64,000 nucleotides of DNA from Maridesulfovibrio sp. (lineage in GTDB: Bacteria > Desulfobacterota > Desulfovibrionia > Desulfovibrionales > Desulfovibrionaceae). The stretch is taken from positions 1,144,501-1,208,500 of the forward strand of contig NZ_OY787459.1 of NCBI RefSeq assembly GCF_963678865.1, in the 5' to 3' direction. This document shows, piece by piece, positions 34,406 through 42,238 of the stretch (position 1 is its first letter; each line of letters opens with the position of its first letter). A program made the translations under genes and the position numbers. Under the pieces are notes generated by a model that did no database searches, had not been told where the DNA came from, and saw only the letters and a list, made by a program, of their open reading frames with translations.

Positions 34406-34851
34406 TATTCCTGCCTCCGAATCTTATTCCAGAGTTCAAGGGCCTCGGCCCAAATCTCAGCGGCGATAACTTTCTGGTCCCGGTACTTGATCCGGGCCTC
34501 AGTCTCCATTGTCGCGTTCTGGGTATCGACTCCGGTTTTCCATGCTTCAGCAGACTTAGCCACCAACAGAATGGAGGGCCTTGCAACGTTCATGGCCTCC
34601 ACAAATGGGATTGCCTTCTTGCGCTGTTTTTCGGTCAGGTCCGGCTTGATTTCCAAATAGGCATAGTGTGTTGCATTGTAGGCACTCAGCAGCATGTTGC
34701 CGTATTCCACGGCCTGATCTTCTGCGGGGTAGTCAGCAAGTTTTTTGAAGGCGCACCCCTGAACAGCAAAGGCGATAGCCAGAAGAGCAAGCATAAGGCC
34801 GAGTCCGGCAGACTTAAAAGCCTGTTTAAACGAAGGATAGCCGTAACCCAT
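34405..34851 (-). CDS. Lysis-cluster lipoprotein or spanin-like protein
   Basis: 148 residues with a signal/TM helix (LGLMLALLAIAFAVQGC) ending in a lipobox-like AVQGC, then a helical periplasmic domain (VEYGNMLLSAYNATHYAYLEI, KTGVDTQNATMETEARIKY). Overlaps both neighbours by one base. Could be an outer-membrane-linked lysis factor; no family recognised. Confidence 0.55.
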   Translation of the reverse strand: MGYGYPSFKQAFKSAGLGLMLALLAIAFAVQGCAFKKLADYPAEDQAVEYGNMLLSAYNATHYAYLEIKPDLTEKQRKKAIPFVEAMNVARPSILLVAKSAEAWKTGVDTQNATMETEARIKYRDQKVIAAEIWAEALELWNKIRRQE

Positions 34852-35033
34852 TATTTGCCCCCTGCGTTCTTGGCGTTGCCGAAGTTTGCCGCCAGAACAT
34901 CAAGCAAGTTCCTCATTGCCATGAGCGTCTTGTTTGTCTTGGGAATAGGAAGGATTGCAGCAGCAACAGTTACCAGCGGGTAAAGCACTGCGGGGTGATC
35001 CGCCACGTAATTAATAATCTGAACTACATCCAT
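34851..35033 (-). CDS. Small membrane protein, second holin candidate
   Basis: 60 residues with one strong hydrophobic helix (HPAVLYPLVTVAAAILPIP). First gene of the membrane cluster 35033-33942. GGAG lies 10 bases before ATG. Holin or antiholin is possible. Confidence 0.55.
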   Translation of the reverse strand: MDVVQIINYVADHPAVLYPLVTVAAAILPIPKTNKTLMAMRNLLDVLAANFGNAKNAGGK

Positions 35034-35051
35034 GTTTGTTCACTCCAGTTG

Positions 35052-35177
35052 TTAAAGCATCAATCGGTAAATTTTCTCATAGAACGCACAGAAGCCGTCC
35101 ACGGCATCCATCAGCCTGCATTTCACGTGCATTGGGTTCAGGTAATGGCGTACCCGGTCTTTACGGCTGGGCTTCAT
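35052..35177 (-). CDS. Very small conserved-looking phage protein
   Basis: 41 residues (MKPSRKDRVRHYLNPMHV then KCRLMDAVDGF and YEKIYRLML). The NPMHVKCRLMD pattern looks like a conserved short family in related phages from memory, which I cannot verify here. Its start lies inside the end of the preceding gene, 14 bases before that stop. Confidence 0.55.
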   Translation of the reverse strand: MKPSRKDRVRHYLNPMHVKCRLMDAVDGFCAFYEKIYRLML

Positions 35178-35304
35178 AGTGCATCCCGTCCATGTCCTCG
35201 GAGTCTTCGTAAAGCTCCTGCTCTGCTTCCCAATCAAGGAAGGCTTCAGAATTAAAGCCGCCCTCCATAGCCTCGCAGACTGATTTGGTGTGTTCGTTCC
35301 TCAT
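35161..35304 (-). CDS. Very small acidic protein
   Basis: 47 residues, strongly acidic (FLDWEAEQELYEDSEDMDG). Starts at ATG 35304 with a weak ribosome site, and overlaps the next small gene. Real-looking because it fills the gap and couples to it; no family recognised. Confidence 0.5.
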   Translation of the reverse strand: MRNEHTKSVCEAMEGGFNSEAFLDWEAEQELYEDSEDMDGMHYEAQP

Positions 35305-35410
35305 GGGGCTGTTTATAGGGAAAACCCTAAGAACCTAAATATACAGATCGCTTCTAAATGTTTATCACTACAGTTCCCTATGCCTCACAACACCCCTTCC
35401 ACAACAACGC

Positions 35411-35452
35411 AAAAACCCCACCCTTTCGCCGCTTAAGCAAAAGAGTGGGGGC
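35411..35452 (-). terminator. Terminator after the Mor-like gene
   Basis: On the minus strand CCCCCACTCTTTTGC pairs with GCGAAAGGGTGGGG and TTTTTGCG follows. It lies directly after the stop at 35455 and separates replication/middle genes from the lysis-late block. Confidence 0.8.
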
Positions 35453-35454
35453 TG

Positions 35455-35724
35455 TTAATCGCCACAGCAAATTATATGATTCACCCATCTTAAAGAAAGG
35501 CCGACACGTTTTGCTATGACATTTTGAGTTAATCCGTCTTCAAAATATAATTTCTTAATCCTTTCGTTTCGCTTGGCTCTGGGGTCTGGTGGAGACGTTG
35601 GTATCTCTCGGCCTCCATATTCCCGGCAAACCTCACGGGCCTTTCTTTCTCCAATAATAAGCTTTAAATCCTCAAACTCTACGCCGCCACGTTGGTAATC
35701 ACGATCTTCACCGGGCCTGTCCAT
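35455..35724 (-). CDS. Mor-like transcription activator
   Basis: 89 residues. The C-terminal half RNERIKKLYFEDGLTQNVIAKRVGLSLRWVNHII is a helix-turn-helix as in the Mor/C activator family of phage Mu; the N-terminal half would dimerise. Last gene before a strong terminator and just before lysis and packaging genes, so it may switch on late transcription beyond that terminator. That role is inference. Confidence 0.75.
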   Translation of the reverse strand: MDRPGEDRDYQRGGVEFEDLKLIIGERKAREVCREYGGREIPTSPPDPRAKRNERIKKLYFEDGLTQNVIAKRVGLSLRWVNHIICCGD

Positions 35725-36089
35725 TCCTTTGTGGCCTCCATGAGCTTATTGAATGCTTCCCGGCTGCTGAGCACCGCCCTTTTGCCTTGCAGATAACCGG
35801 GCTTAGTTCCGGTCAGGGGACAACCCTCAGTATCATCAACAGTGTTGCCTGAATGAATGCGCACATAATCACGGTGCGGCACGTCTTTAATTGTCCAGAG
35901 AGCGCGGCCTTTGGATGGGGAGTATTCATAATCTACTTCATATTCGCCTTCAGGGATGCAAGACACATTTTGTTTGTTGTTCTGCCACGGTTCTTCCAGC
36001 ATCCAGCATATAGCCTTCCCGTCAGCCTTGAAAATACCAAGGGTGGCTTCACTGCTCTGTTCAACCCGGATCAGTTCCATTTTATGCAT
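35679..36089 (-). CDS. DUF5675 family protein, lysis-linked candidate
   Basis: 136 residues. CIPEGEYEVDYEYSPSKGR, VRIHSGNTVDDTEGCPLTG and SREAFNKLMEA are the DUF5675 pattern. The H..GN..dTeGC arrangement recalls L,D-transpeptidase-like catalytic sites, but activity is unproven. It could supply the missing endolysin, since no classical lysozyme is seen in the prophage. Overlaps the MazG gene by 8 bases and the Mor-like gene by 46. Confidence 0.7.
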   Translation of the reverse strand: MHKMELIRVEQSSEATLGIFKADGKAICWMLEEPWQNNKQNVSCIPEGEYEVDYEYSPSKGRALWTIKDVPHRDYVRIHSGNTVDDTEGCPLTGTKPGYLQGKRAVLSSREAFNKLMEATKEWTGPVKIVITNVAA

Positions 36090-36597
36090 TAAGGATTCCC
36101 TCCAATCTTTTCAGCTTATAAGCCTTACGCTCATGCACCAACCGCTCAAACTCTTCCGGTCCATGAGGGTACAGCAGGGCAACCCTTTCATTGGTAATTT
36201 CAACGTCTGCCGTTTCGTCCACAACGTTGTCCCATTCCTTCAGGGCGATTCCGTCAGTGGTTGCCAGCTTTGCGCAGGCTGCGGAAAGCTCAGCGGCCTC
36301 CTCTGCGGCCTTTACAAAGGTGCGGTTGGGGCCGAATTCCCGGTTAGCTTCATGCAAAATGTCAAAACTGGACAGCTTCTTTTCTGGGTACCGGGGAAAC
36401 CAAAAGGCCCCAGCCCATGCGCACGGAGAGCTAGACGGCGTTTCGTGCCACAATGTCCCTTGTTTCAACCAAGGGGGAAGCACCTTTAAACGCATTCTCT
36501 TCCCCTCAATTTCAAACTTGCCGTTATGAAGAAGGGGTTTACTTTCACACATATACGCCCCTTCTTCATTTTTACACATCCAAGGATAATTACCCAT
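36082..36597 (-). CDS. MazG-like nucleotide pyrophosphohydrolase domain protein
   Basis: 171 residues. The N-terminal part is unknown (PPWLKQGTLWHETPSSSPCAW); the C-terminal part from about 90 is MazG-like: EEAAELSAACAKLAT followed by DETADVEIT (E-x-x-E...E-x-x-D metal ligands). MazG enzymes hydrolyse (d)NTPs or alarmones and are common in phages. ATG 36597 is chosen because GGGGG lies 4-5 bases upstream; an earlier TTG is in frame. Confidence 0.75.
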   Translation of the reverse strand: MGNYPWMCKNEEGAYMCESKPLLHNGKFEIEGKRMRLKVLPPWLKQGTLWHETPSSSPCAWAGAFWFPRYPEKKLSSFDILHEANREFGPNRTFVKAAEEAAELSAACAKLATTDGIALKEWDNVVDETADVEITNERVALLYPHGPEEFERLVHERKAYKLKRLEGILNA

Positions 36598-36748
36598 GCA
36601 TCCCCCCTTCAACAAAATCCATCATATTTCCCCCGTCTTCAATATATTCGGGGTTGTCCTCAATGTACTGGGCATATGCGGCATACTGCTTGTTCGTGTA
36701 TTGATTTTTATAAACACCCCGAAGGGCTTCAATCAGCTGTTCTTTCAT
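36590..36748 (-). CDS. Small hypothetical protein
   Basis: 52 residues, Tyr/Gln-rich helix (LRGVYKNQYTNKQYAAYAQYI) and an acidic end. Stop overlaps the MazG start. No family recognised. Confidence 0.6.
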   Translation of the reverse strand: MKEQLIEALRGVYKNQYTNKQYAAYAQYIEDNPEYIEDGGNMMDFVEGGMHG

Positions 36749-36855
36749 TTTTTGCTTTACCTTTGCACTCCCCGGCTGGTAACCGGGGAGATTGTAGTTT
36801 CTTGTAATGGCTCAGACGTGTTTTGGCTTGGCGGCTTGATGCGTCTGGGCTGTTC

Positions 36856-36966
36856 TTACTCTTCGGGCTTCTCCCATCTTCTCAACCTCCGTGGGTTCAG
36901 GTGGATACAAAGCTCTTCCTCTGCCTCCCGGATCAGGTCCGGGCTTTCTTCGTCTTCATCGTGCAT
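36856..36966 (-). CDS. Very small acidic protein coupled to its upstream gene
   Basis: 36 residues, Glu-rich then basic (LIREAEEELCIHLNPRRLRR). ATG overlaps the upstream TAA as TAATG. The stretch between 36749 and 36855 holds at most a 21-codon frame from 36859, not called. Confidence 0.5.
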   Translation of the reverse strand: MHDEDEESPDLIREAEEELCIHLNPRRLRRWEKPEE

Positions 36967-37265
36967 TAAAGCCGTCCGGCCTCAAGGTCTGCCATGAGGC
37001 ATGCGGTCATAATTCCGCACTCAACAGCCCCGGCAACGACTTTAGATTCAGGCCCTACGTCCTCAATAGAGACAGCAACGTCCGCACCAAAAGACTTAGC
37101 AACGTAAGCCAGAGTCATTGCCGCTTTTTCGGCAGCGTGGAGCATGGCCTTTTTTGCTTTCTCCTGTTCCACATGTTCCTCAAGAGCCTTAATCAACTCG
37201 TTGCCGTTCTGCGGGGTATCTGCTGCTTTGAATTCGACATATACGCCTTTTACTTTGATGATCAT
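36966..37265 (-). CDS. Hypothetical protein
   Basis: 99 residues, helical, with Ala-rich C-terminal half (GAVECGIMTACLMADLEAG). No motif recognised. Lies 18 bases after the PAPS-reductase-like gene. Confidence 0.6.
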   Translation of the reverse strand: MIIKVKGVYVEFKAADTPQNGNELIKALEEHVEQEKAKKAMLHAAEKAAMTLAYVAKSFGADVAVSIEDVGPESKVVAGAVECGIMTACLMADLEAGRL

Positions 37266-37283
37266 TTAGTTCTCCGTGGTTAG

Positions 37284-38174
37284 TTATTCGTTTACTGCAA
37301 GAGGTAGTTTTAAAAACCTGTCTTCCTCTGCAAACCGAGCCTCAAAATCGCGCACTGTAACATGATCTTTAAAGCCGTTGTGCTTGCCGGGATTTAAAGT
37401 GATTCGCTCGTCCCACTCAAGCATGGTCTCCCACAACAAGGGATAGTGACGGCGAAGAGTGCGAAGGTCCCCGATCCGTTGCAAGGGGCAGCAAAAACAA
37501 GACACTCGGTGGAAGTGTTCGTATAGCCCTCCCCAATCAAACCCATGTGATTTACAAATACTTAAGGCTGCTGCTTCATCTACGCCCCACTCAATGAGCG
37601 GGAAACGATATTTAAAGCCCGCCGCTGCTTTTTTTTGTAATGTTTTCTTTTGTGTTCGATGGGCTTCGTCTGCCGCATACCCAATGCACGAGACAGCACT
37701 CTCAATGCGTTTGATATATGCATCTATTGCCCCCACCTTTTCTCTTGTGCACCAACGGCGCAAAGGAGAAGGCCAGCCATAGCCGATTCGGTAAACCTCC
37801 CCGATTTTCGTCTTTTTATACTCAAAGGGGTCTAGCTCCCAGCATTCATAATCGAACCTGAAATCGTCACCATCGTCATAGTCAAGTTCTTGTGGGGGGG
37901 GGGCTGGGCCGATCTTTTCAACCCTTACCTCTCTTGAAACAATTTCTCGTTCCATCATTAAGACGGGAAAGGGGGTTTTAGGTTTTACTCGCTGAATTTT
38001 CAGCCCAGTATACTTTTCAAGCCGATCAATATGTTCACACATCAGGGGGAACTCCCACCCTGTGTCGAAAAACACAGCCGAATGTACCGGAATCCCTTTT
38101 TCCAACATCATCAGCAAAAGAGCCGTAGAATCCTTGCCCCCGGAAAAGCTGACAACGTTGTTTTCACTGCTCAC
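37284..38174 (-). CDS. PAPS reductase-family (N-type ATP pyrophosphatase) protein
   Basis: 296 residues. PP-loop VVSFSGGKDSTALLLMM at the N-terminus binds ATP; FFDTGWEFP, RRWCTREKVGA and VSCFCCPLQRIGDL (cysteine cluster near 225) follow the phage branch of the PAPS reductase/DndC-like group. Possible jobs are sulfur transfer to DNA or tRNA, or redox sulfate chemistry; no dnd partners are visible. GTG start overlaps the TGA of the preceding gene. Confidence 0.85.
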   Translation of the reverse strand: MSSENNVVSFSGGKDSTALLLMMLEKGIPVHSAVFFDTGWEFPLMCEHIDRLEKYTGLKIQRVKPKTPFPVLMMEREIVSREVRVEKIGPAPPPQELDYDDGDDFRFDYECWELDPFEYKKTKIGEVYRIGYGWPSPLRRWCTREKVGAIDAYIKRIESAVSCIGYAADEAHRTQKKTLQKKAAAGFKYRFPLIEWGVDEAAALSICKSHGFDWGGLYEHFHRVSCFCCPLQRIGDLRTLRRHYPLLWETMLEWDERITLNPGKHNGFKDHVTVRDFEARFAEEDRFLKLPLAVNE

Positions 38175-38317
38175 CCATCCTCCTCATGCCCATCAATCCC
38201 ATGCATTACAGAGGTCAAAACCTCCTCAACAGCCGAATCAGTCAGGCCCAGCATGGCCTTTGCTCCTGTCACCTTGTTTTCAATTTCCTTTTTGAACAGT
38301 TCCTGCGCTTCGGTCAT
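38171..38317 (-). CDS. Small hypothetical protein
   Basis: 48 residues, helical and acidic (EAQELFKKEIENKVTGAKAML). ATG overlaps the upstream TAA, and its TGA overlaps the next GTG, so three genes are coupled. Function unknown. Confidence 0.6.
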   Translation of the reverse strand: MTEAQELFKKEIENKVTGAKAMLGLTDSAVEEVLTSVMHGIDGHEEDG

Positions 38318-38532
38318 TACAGAACCCCCGCTTTGCGGAGCTTCACCAGCCCTTCAGGTTCAAACCCCGACTCTTTCAGCCGGATAAGATCATCCACCGG
38401 GACAGGTTCAAGGCATTCAAGAAGCCCTTCAGGGACCACACCGTAAGAAAGCTGTGCCCCGGTTGCAGGGTTGTAAATACGGACTGTTCCGTCCTCGTCC
38501 GGCGCAATTTCAACCACTACCTTTTTTCTCAT
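38317..38532 (-). CDS. Small hypothetical protein
   Basis: 71 residues, with the beta-rich N-terminus KKVVVEIAPDEDGTVRIYNP and a helical end. GGGGAG lies 10 bases before the ATG, right after a long RNA stem structure. Confidence 0.6.
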   Translation of the reverse strand: MRKKVVVEIAPDEDGTVRIYNPATGAQLSYGVVPEGLLECLEPVPVDDLIRLKESGFEPEGLVKLRKAGVL

Positions 38533-38547
38533 TTCTATTTTCTCCCC

Positions 38548-38635
38548 AGCTAACCGCGTCTTTGCTCTCCCTTGCGCCTCGACTCGACCAACGAGTCACA
38601 AAAAGAGAGCTAAAGAGTTTTGATCAAGGTTAGCT
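38548..38635 (-). ncRNA. Three-tier RNA stem in a leader region
   Basis: Nested perfect inverted repeats: AGCTAACC (38548-38555) with GGTTAGCT (38628-38635); GCTCTC (38564-38569) with GAGAGC (38605-38610); GACTCG (38581-38586) with CGAGTC (38592-38597). They fold one long irregular hairpin just upstream of the ribosome site of the 71-residue gene and 20 bases after a zinc-binding gene. Could be a riboregulator, processing site or replication element; no T-run, so not a simple terminator. Confidence 0.55.
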
Positions 38636-38655
38636 GTATAGTTTTCAGCAAAAAC

Positions 38656-39000
38656 CTATGCTTTTGCCTTTCGTGCTTCCTTCAAAATGGCTGTGCGCCG
38701 TTCCTTTTCCGCTTTGCTGAGCTTCCGACCTGTTCTCCCAGACCTGTGTTCATGCAAGGGGCAGGATTCCACCATGCACTCCCGCACATCGTCCCGGCTG
38801 TTCAGTTCCCCGCATTGCAAGCAGTACGCCCGGATAGTTTTCAGCGGCGATTTGTCGTAATCTTCCTTCGGTCTTTTGCCTGCGCGGAATATCCACAGGG
38901 GACAATTTTCAACCGGGCAGGCTGCAACCTCTTTCCGGTTGTCTCCACAGCAATCAACGCACTTGGCCCGGATTGCCTTCAAGGGGGTAAGCTTTTTCAT
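38656..39000 (-). CDS. Duplicated zinc-finger protein
   Basis: 114 residues built from two similar halves: PLKAIRAKCVDCCGDNRKEVAACPVENCPLW and PLKTIRAYCLQCGELNSRDDVRECMVESCPL (both about 30 residues, positions 6-36 and 52-82). The tail is basic (KAEKERRTAILKEA). Each half offers four or five cysteines for zinc. DNA or RNA binding is likely; a similar layout is common in phages, no role known. Confidence 0.75.
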   Translation of the reverse strand: MKKLTPLKAIRAKCVDCCGDNRKEVAACPVENCPLWIFRAGKRPKEDYDKSPLKTIRAYCLQCGELNSRDDVRECMVESCPLHEHRSGRTGRKLSKAEKERRTAILKEARKAKA

Positions 39001-39127
39001 ATTTACCTTTGACCGCTTGACTATCTTGTGTCATGCGTTCTGTAATAGGTTTATTGTTTGCCATAGCCAAAACCATTTCGTGAAACTCTGCCCCTTCTCG
39101 GAACATCCGTTCTATATGATCATCCAT
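38954..39127 (-). CDS. Small hypothetical protein overlapping neighbours
   Basis: 57 residues (HIERMFREGAEFHEMVLAMAN then basic). Overlaps the end of the replication loader gene by 8 bases and the zinc-finger gene by 47. Tight packing on the same strand supports it; moderate certainty. Confidence 0.5.
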   Translation of the reverse strand: MDDHIERMFREGAEFHEMVLAMANNKPITERMTQDSQAVKGKYEKAYPLEGNPGQVR

Positions 39128-39890
39128 TGCCGTAGAGGTCTGTCTGATCAGTTATGTACTCGGGGCCTTGAGTGGTTGTCCCTTGGCCTGCATTCCTTTC
39201 CCATGATGCAAAGATATTCTGCATTTTGGTCAGGTCGTTGTTTTTCGACTTCTTCCGAAGAGAGGCCAATGAAAGGACGTTCTTAGCCCAAAAGTCGTCT
39301 TTAACTGCCCAGCGAAGCGAGTTTCTAACCTGATCAAGGGTGAATCCATCCAACCGGATCAGCTTATCAATTACGTCCTCTCCTTTCCTGAGAAGGGAAT
39401 CAGTTACTTTTGGAGCTTTTACCCCATGGACTTCAGAAACGTAGTCCTGAAAAGTCTGCACGAACTTCACAATGTCAGGAGAGTGTTTTTTATCCTCTGT
39501 ACTGTTACCTGTATTATTATCTTTTAACTTTCCTTGGGGAGGGTCTTTAAGATTCCTTAAAGAGGGGTCTTTAACTTTTGTTAAAGGGGGTATGTAACAA
39601 ACCTTAAGTACCCTCTTTAAGATTTCTTTAGTACCTTCCTTGTACTGGATTTCAGAGGTGACATACTTTTTTTCAACAAGAGACTTAATCACCAGTGACA
39701 CCCGTGTTTTGGACAAATCAAAGAACTTGGCAAAGTAGCCGTTGGAGGCATAACAGCCGTCTTCGTTGTCTAGTGACTGGATTTCAGCCAAGAACGCCTT
39801 TTCCTGTAAGGTCAGCTCTTCGGAAAGCCAGATTTCCTTGGGTATCCAAACCCCTAGAAACCTACGCTCATGCCTTTCTGTCATATCCAA
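39120..39890 (-). CDS. Phage replication protein / helicase loader-like
   Basis: 256 residues. The N-terminal winged helix (TLQEKAFLAEIQSLDNEDG, YFAKFFDLSKTRVSLVIKSL) is followed by a linker rich in K, P and N, and a C-terminal helical domain (FTLDQVRNSLRWAVKDDFW). This is the layout of phage replisome organizers that open the origin and load helicase. It overlaps dnaB by 23 bases. The origin may lie within this gene, as in lambda O, but no iterons were clear to me. Confidence 0.75.
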   Translation of the reverse strand: MDMTERHERRFLGVWIPKEIWLSEELTLQEKAFLAEIQSLDNEDGCYASNGYFAKFFDLSKTRVSLVIKSLVEKKYVTSEIQYKEGTKEILKRVLKVCYIPPLTKVKDPSLRNLKDPPQGKLKDNNTGNSTEDKKHSPDIVKFVQTFQDYVSEVHGVKAPKVTDSLLRKGEDVIDKLIRLDGFTLDQVRNSLRWAVKDDFWAKNVLSLASLRKKSKNNDLTKMQNIFASWERNAGQGTTTQGPEYITDQTDLYGNG

Positions 39891-41160
39891 TTTCCTCCAA
39901 TGCCGAAAACTCAGGGCGGAAGATCAGCGGGACAACTCCCAGCGGTCCGTCTCTGTGCTTTCTGATTAGTACTTCAGTCGTGGTTTCAACTCCTGCTTTG
40001 TATGTTTTGTTGTTGGCGTAATAGCTGCCATTGTAGAGCATGATAACTATGTCCGTGTCCTGCTCCAGACTCCCGGAGTCTCGCAAGTCGGCAAGAATAG
40101 GCCGCTTGTCTGGTCGAAGCTCCACCGCCCTATTCAGCTGAGAAAGAGCTATTACGGGAACCTTCAACTCTCTTGCTAGGCTCTTCAGCTGCCATGATAT
40201 ATGGCTAATCTGTTGTTCTCTGGAGACCCTTGCATTAGTGGGCTTTACTAGCCCGATATGGTCAACAGCAATCAACTTGCAGCCATACTTTTTCACAGCA
40301 ATACGGGACCGGGCTTTGATTTCCTCCACCGTAATTACAGGCGAATCGTCAATTCTGATTCGCGAATCTCCAACAGCAACACAGCCGTTAGAGAACTGTT
40401 GTTCCTGATCCTTGTTTAGATGAGCATCACGCACCGCCAAGGTGTTTAAATGCTGATCCTGACAAATCAGGCGTTGTACTAACTGACCTGCGGACATTTC
40501 AATGCTAAACACTTGTGCAGGAGTTCTGCCCCTGTAGGTAGAGTTCAAGAGATAAGTTGTCTTACCCATACCCGGCCTGCCAGCAACAATAATAAACCGT
40601 TCTTCCATGTACCCACCAAGCAACCTGTCTAACTGCTGGTACCCGGTAGCAATTCCGGTGGTTGCAGTGGGTTTATCCATTCTCTCTGTTGTTTCGTTCC
40701 AAACCTGCTGGACAACAGAATATACGTCTTTGCCCTGTTCCCCGGTTTCTGCCGTGGCAATCCCAGAAAGTGCGGTTGTAGCCTGCTCAATCAAGGCGGA
40801 AGTCTCCACCCCAGACCTTGCAGCCCGGATCAGTTCTTCACCTTGTTCAGCAACTGTCCGTCTAACGAATGCGTCTTTAACCACACGGGCATGATGTAAG
40901 GCGCTTTGCTTGCTGGCTGCGCTCTCTGTCAGCTGGGCCAGCACGGTCACGTCAAAACGCTGAACCGCATTGTTGTTGATCGTTACAAGGTCAATGGGGG
41001 TGCCTTTCTCATGTAAAACCTTGATTGTTTCAAAGATCGTTTTATATGCACCGGGTGCGAACTCTTCAGGTTTCACCTGTCCCAGCACATCGTCTACGTC
41101 AGTGGTTCCACTCAGGACACCGCCCAGAACCATTGCCTCAGACTCAGGCGCGGAAAGCAT
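39868..41160 (-). CDS. dnaB: Replicative DNA helicase, DnaB family
   Basis: 430 residues. N-terminal domain (SAPESEAMVLGGVLSG), then RecA-like core with Walker A GRPGMGKTTYLLN, H1a-like FSIEMSAGQL, Walker B LIAVDHIGLV, QLKSLARELKVPVIALSQLNR and the final RKHRDGPLG arginine region. It unwinds phage DNA as a hexamer. Start 41160 is chosen because AAGGAG sits 8 bases upstream; an earlier in-frame ATG lies inside the RuvC-like gene. Confidence 0.92.
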   Translation of the reverse strand: MLSAPESEAMVLGGVLSGTTDVDDVLGQVKPEEFAPGAYKTIFETIKVLHEKGTPIDLVTINNNAVQRFDVTVLAQLTESAASKQSALHHARVVKDAFVRRTVAEQGEELIRAARSGVETSALIEQATTALSGIATAETGEQGKDVYSVVQQVWNETTERMDKPTATTGIATGYQQLDRLLGGYMEERFIIVAGRPGMGKTTYLLNSTYRGRTPAQVFSIEMSAGQLVQRLICQDQHLNTLAVRDAHLNKDQEQQFSNGCVAVGDSRIRIDDSPVITVEEIKARSRIAVKKYGCKLIAVDHIGLVKPTNARVSREQQISHISWQLKSLARELKVPVIALSQLNRAVELRPDKRPILADLRDSGSLEQDTDIVIMLYNGSYYANNKTYKAGVETTTEVLIRKHRDGPLGVVPLIFRPEFSALEEIGYDRKA

Positions 41161-41614
41161 TTGTTGTTCTCCTTCCGTGTTCCGCCATGAGAAGCCCGTC
41201 AGCCCTGCCACTGTGTTTCTTCAAGTGAAGCTCAGCAGCCGGGAACAACTGCCGCGCACAAGGCAAACCGGGCTTATCCGTGGGACCGGACTTTTTGAGC
41301 GAAAATGTTTGCATCCATTTTTGAGGCGGTACAGTCTCAAAAGGAATGCCGAAGGAGCACAAAAGCCCCTGCCAGAACCCGAAGTTTTCACCCAGCTTAA
41401 ATGTTGAGCTTACCCCCTGTTTGGGCATGGCGTGAACCCGTTCCAGAATCGCATGCTCAAGTGAATAATCTTGTTTCCATTCAAGCATTTTTGCTGCCAT
41501 GGTCGGCCCGTCTATCCAATCAAGGGTTTCTATGGAGCCGTCAGCGGCAATCAGGGCCATAGCTCCGGGGCTGGTTTTGCTAGTGCCGGGATCAATCCCG
41601 ATAACTGCTTTCAT
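41144..41614 (-). CDS. RuvC-like Holliday junction resolvase
   Basis: 156 residues with the RNase H-like fold of RuvC: GIDPGTSKTSPGAMAL (first catalytic Asp), LERVHAMPKQGVSSTFKLGENFG (Glu and conserved phage RuvC segment, pieces near 58-80), and HSGRADGLLMAE (final Asp). It resolves branched replication and recombination intermediates before packaging. ATG overlaps the upstream TAA. Confidence 0.88.
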   Translation of the reverse strand: MKAVIGIDPGTSKTSPGAMALIAADGSIETLDWIDGPTMAAKMLEWKQDYSLEHAILERVHAMPKQGVSSTFKLGENFGFWQGLLCSFGIPFETVPPQKWMQTFSLKKSGPTDKPGLPCARQLFPAAELHLKKHSGRADGLLMAEHGRRTTNAFRA

Positions 41615-41778
41615 TACAAGTTCCCCATAATGAGTGCTTGGTTTGCAATCTCAGATGCAACAACATCGTTGCTAAGCTGAATGCGGGTCAGCGCATTTTC
41701 AAAAGTCTTGCACTTGGCATTCAGTTCCCGGTTCTCTTCCTCAAGCTCTGCAATTTTATCAATTTCTTCGTAGCTCAT
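41614..41778 (-). CDS. Small coiled-coil protein
   Basis: 54 residues, one helix (IDKIAELEEENRELNAKCK). Coupled to the RuvC-like gene by TAATG overlap. Possibly a dimeric accessory; unrecognised. Confidence 0.6.
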   Translation of the reverse strand: MSYEEIDKIAELEEENRELNAKCKTFENALTRIQLSNDVVASEIANQALIMGNL

Positions 41779-41822
41779 AATTTACCTCGTTAACGGGGCC
41801 ACCGAAGCAGCCCCGATAATGG

Positions 41823-42221
41823 TTACTGAACCGGGGCATCCTTGCCGGGTTCGTCCATGGGCAGGGGAATGTTCCGCTCGTCCTCGTTCATCTGCCGTGA
41901 CTTGTAGACCTCGTTGGTGTCAGTGCGGATGAATTCAACCATTCCGCTGTCATAGTTAAGCCGCTTGATGCATTCCACGGGGCGCATCATCCACCCGGCG
42001 CGGTAGTGCTTGGCTGCAAGGGTGAAATCCGCCTCGCATTTGTCAATCTGGGCTTTAAAGTCAGACATGGCGGTCTTTTTCTGGTCTTCAAGCTCAGCCT
42101 TGAGGTTTGCTTGCTCCGCCATGATCTGGGCTTTGTCTTGCAATTCGTCCTTGGTGAAGGAATATTGCAGGGTTTCAATGAACTTACTTTCTTTGATGTT
42201 GGGCTTTGTTACTTTGCTCAA
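41823..42221 (-). CDS. Hypothetical recombination-module protein
   Basis: 132 residues. Central helix (AQIMAEQANLKAELEDQKKTAMS) then a beta region (GWMMRPVECIKRLNYDSGMVEFIR) and acidic tail. Between the SMC-like ATPase and the RuvC-like resolvase, so a recombination role is plausible. No family recognised. Confidence 0.6.
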   Translation of the reverse strand: MSKVTKPNIKESKFIETLQYSFTKDELQDKAQIMAEQANLKAELEDQKKTAMSDFKAQIDKCEADFTLAAKHYRAGWMMRPVECIKRLNYDSGMVEFIRTDTNEVYKSRQMNEDERNIPLPMDEPGKDAPVQ

Positions 42222-42238
42222 AATGTCCTCGTTTGCGG

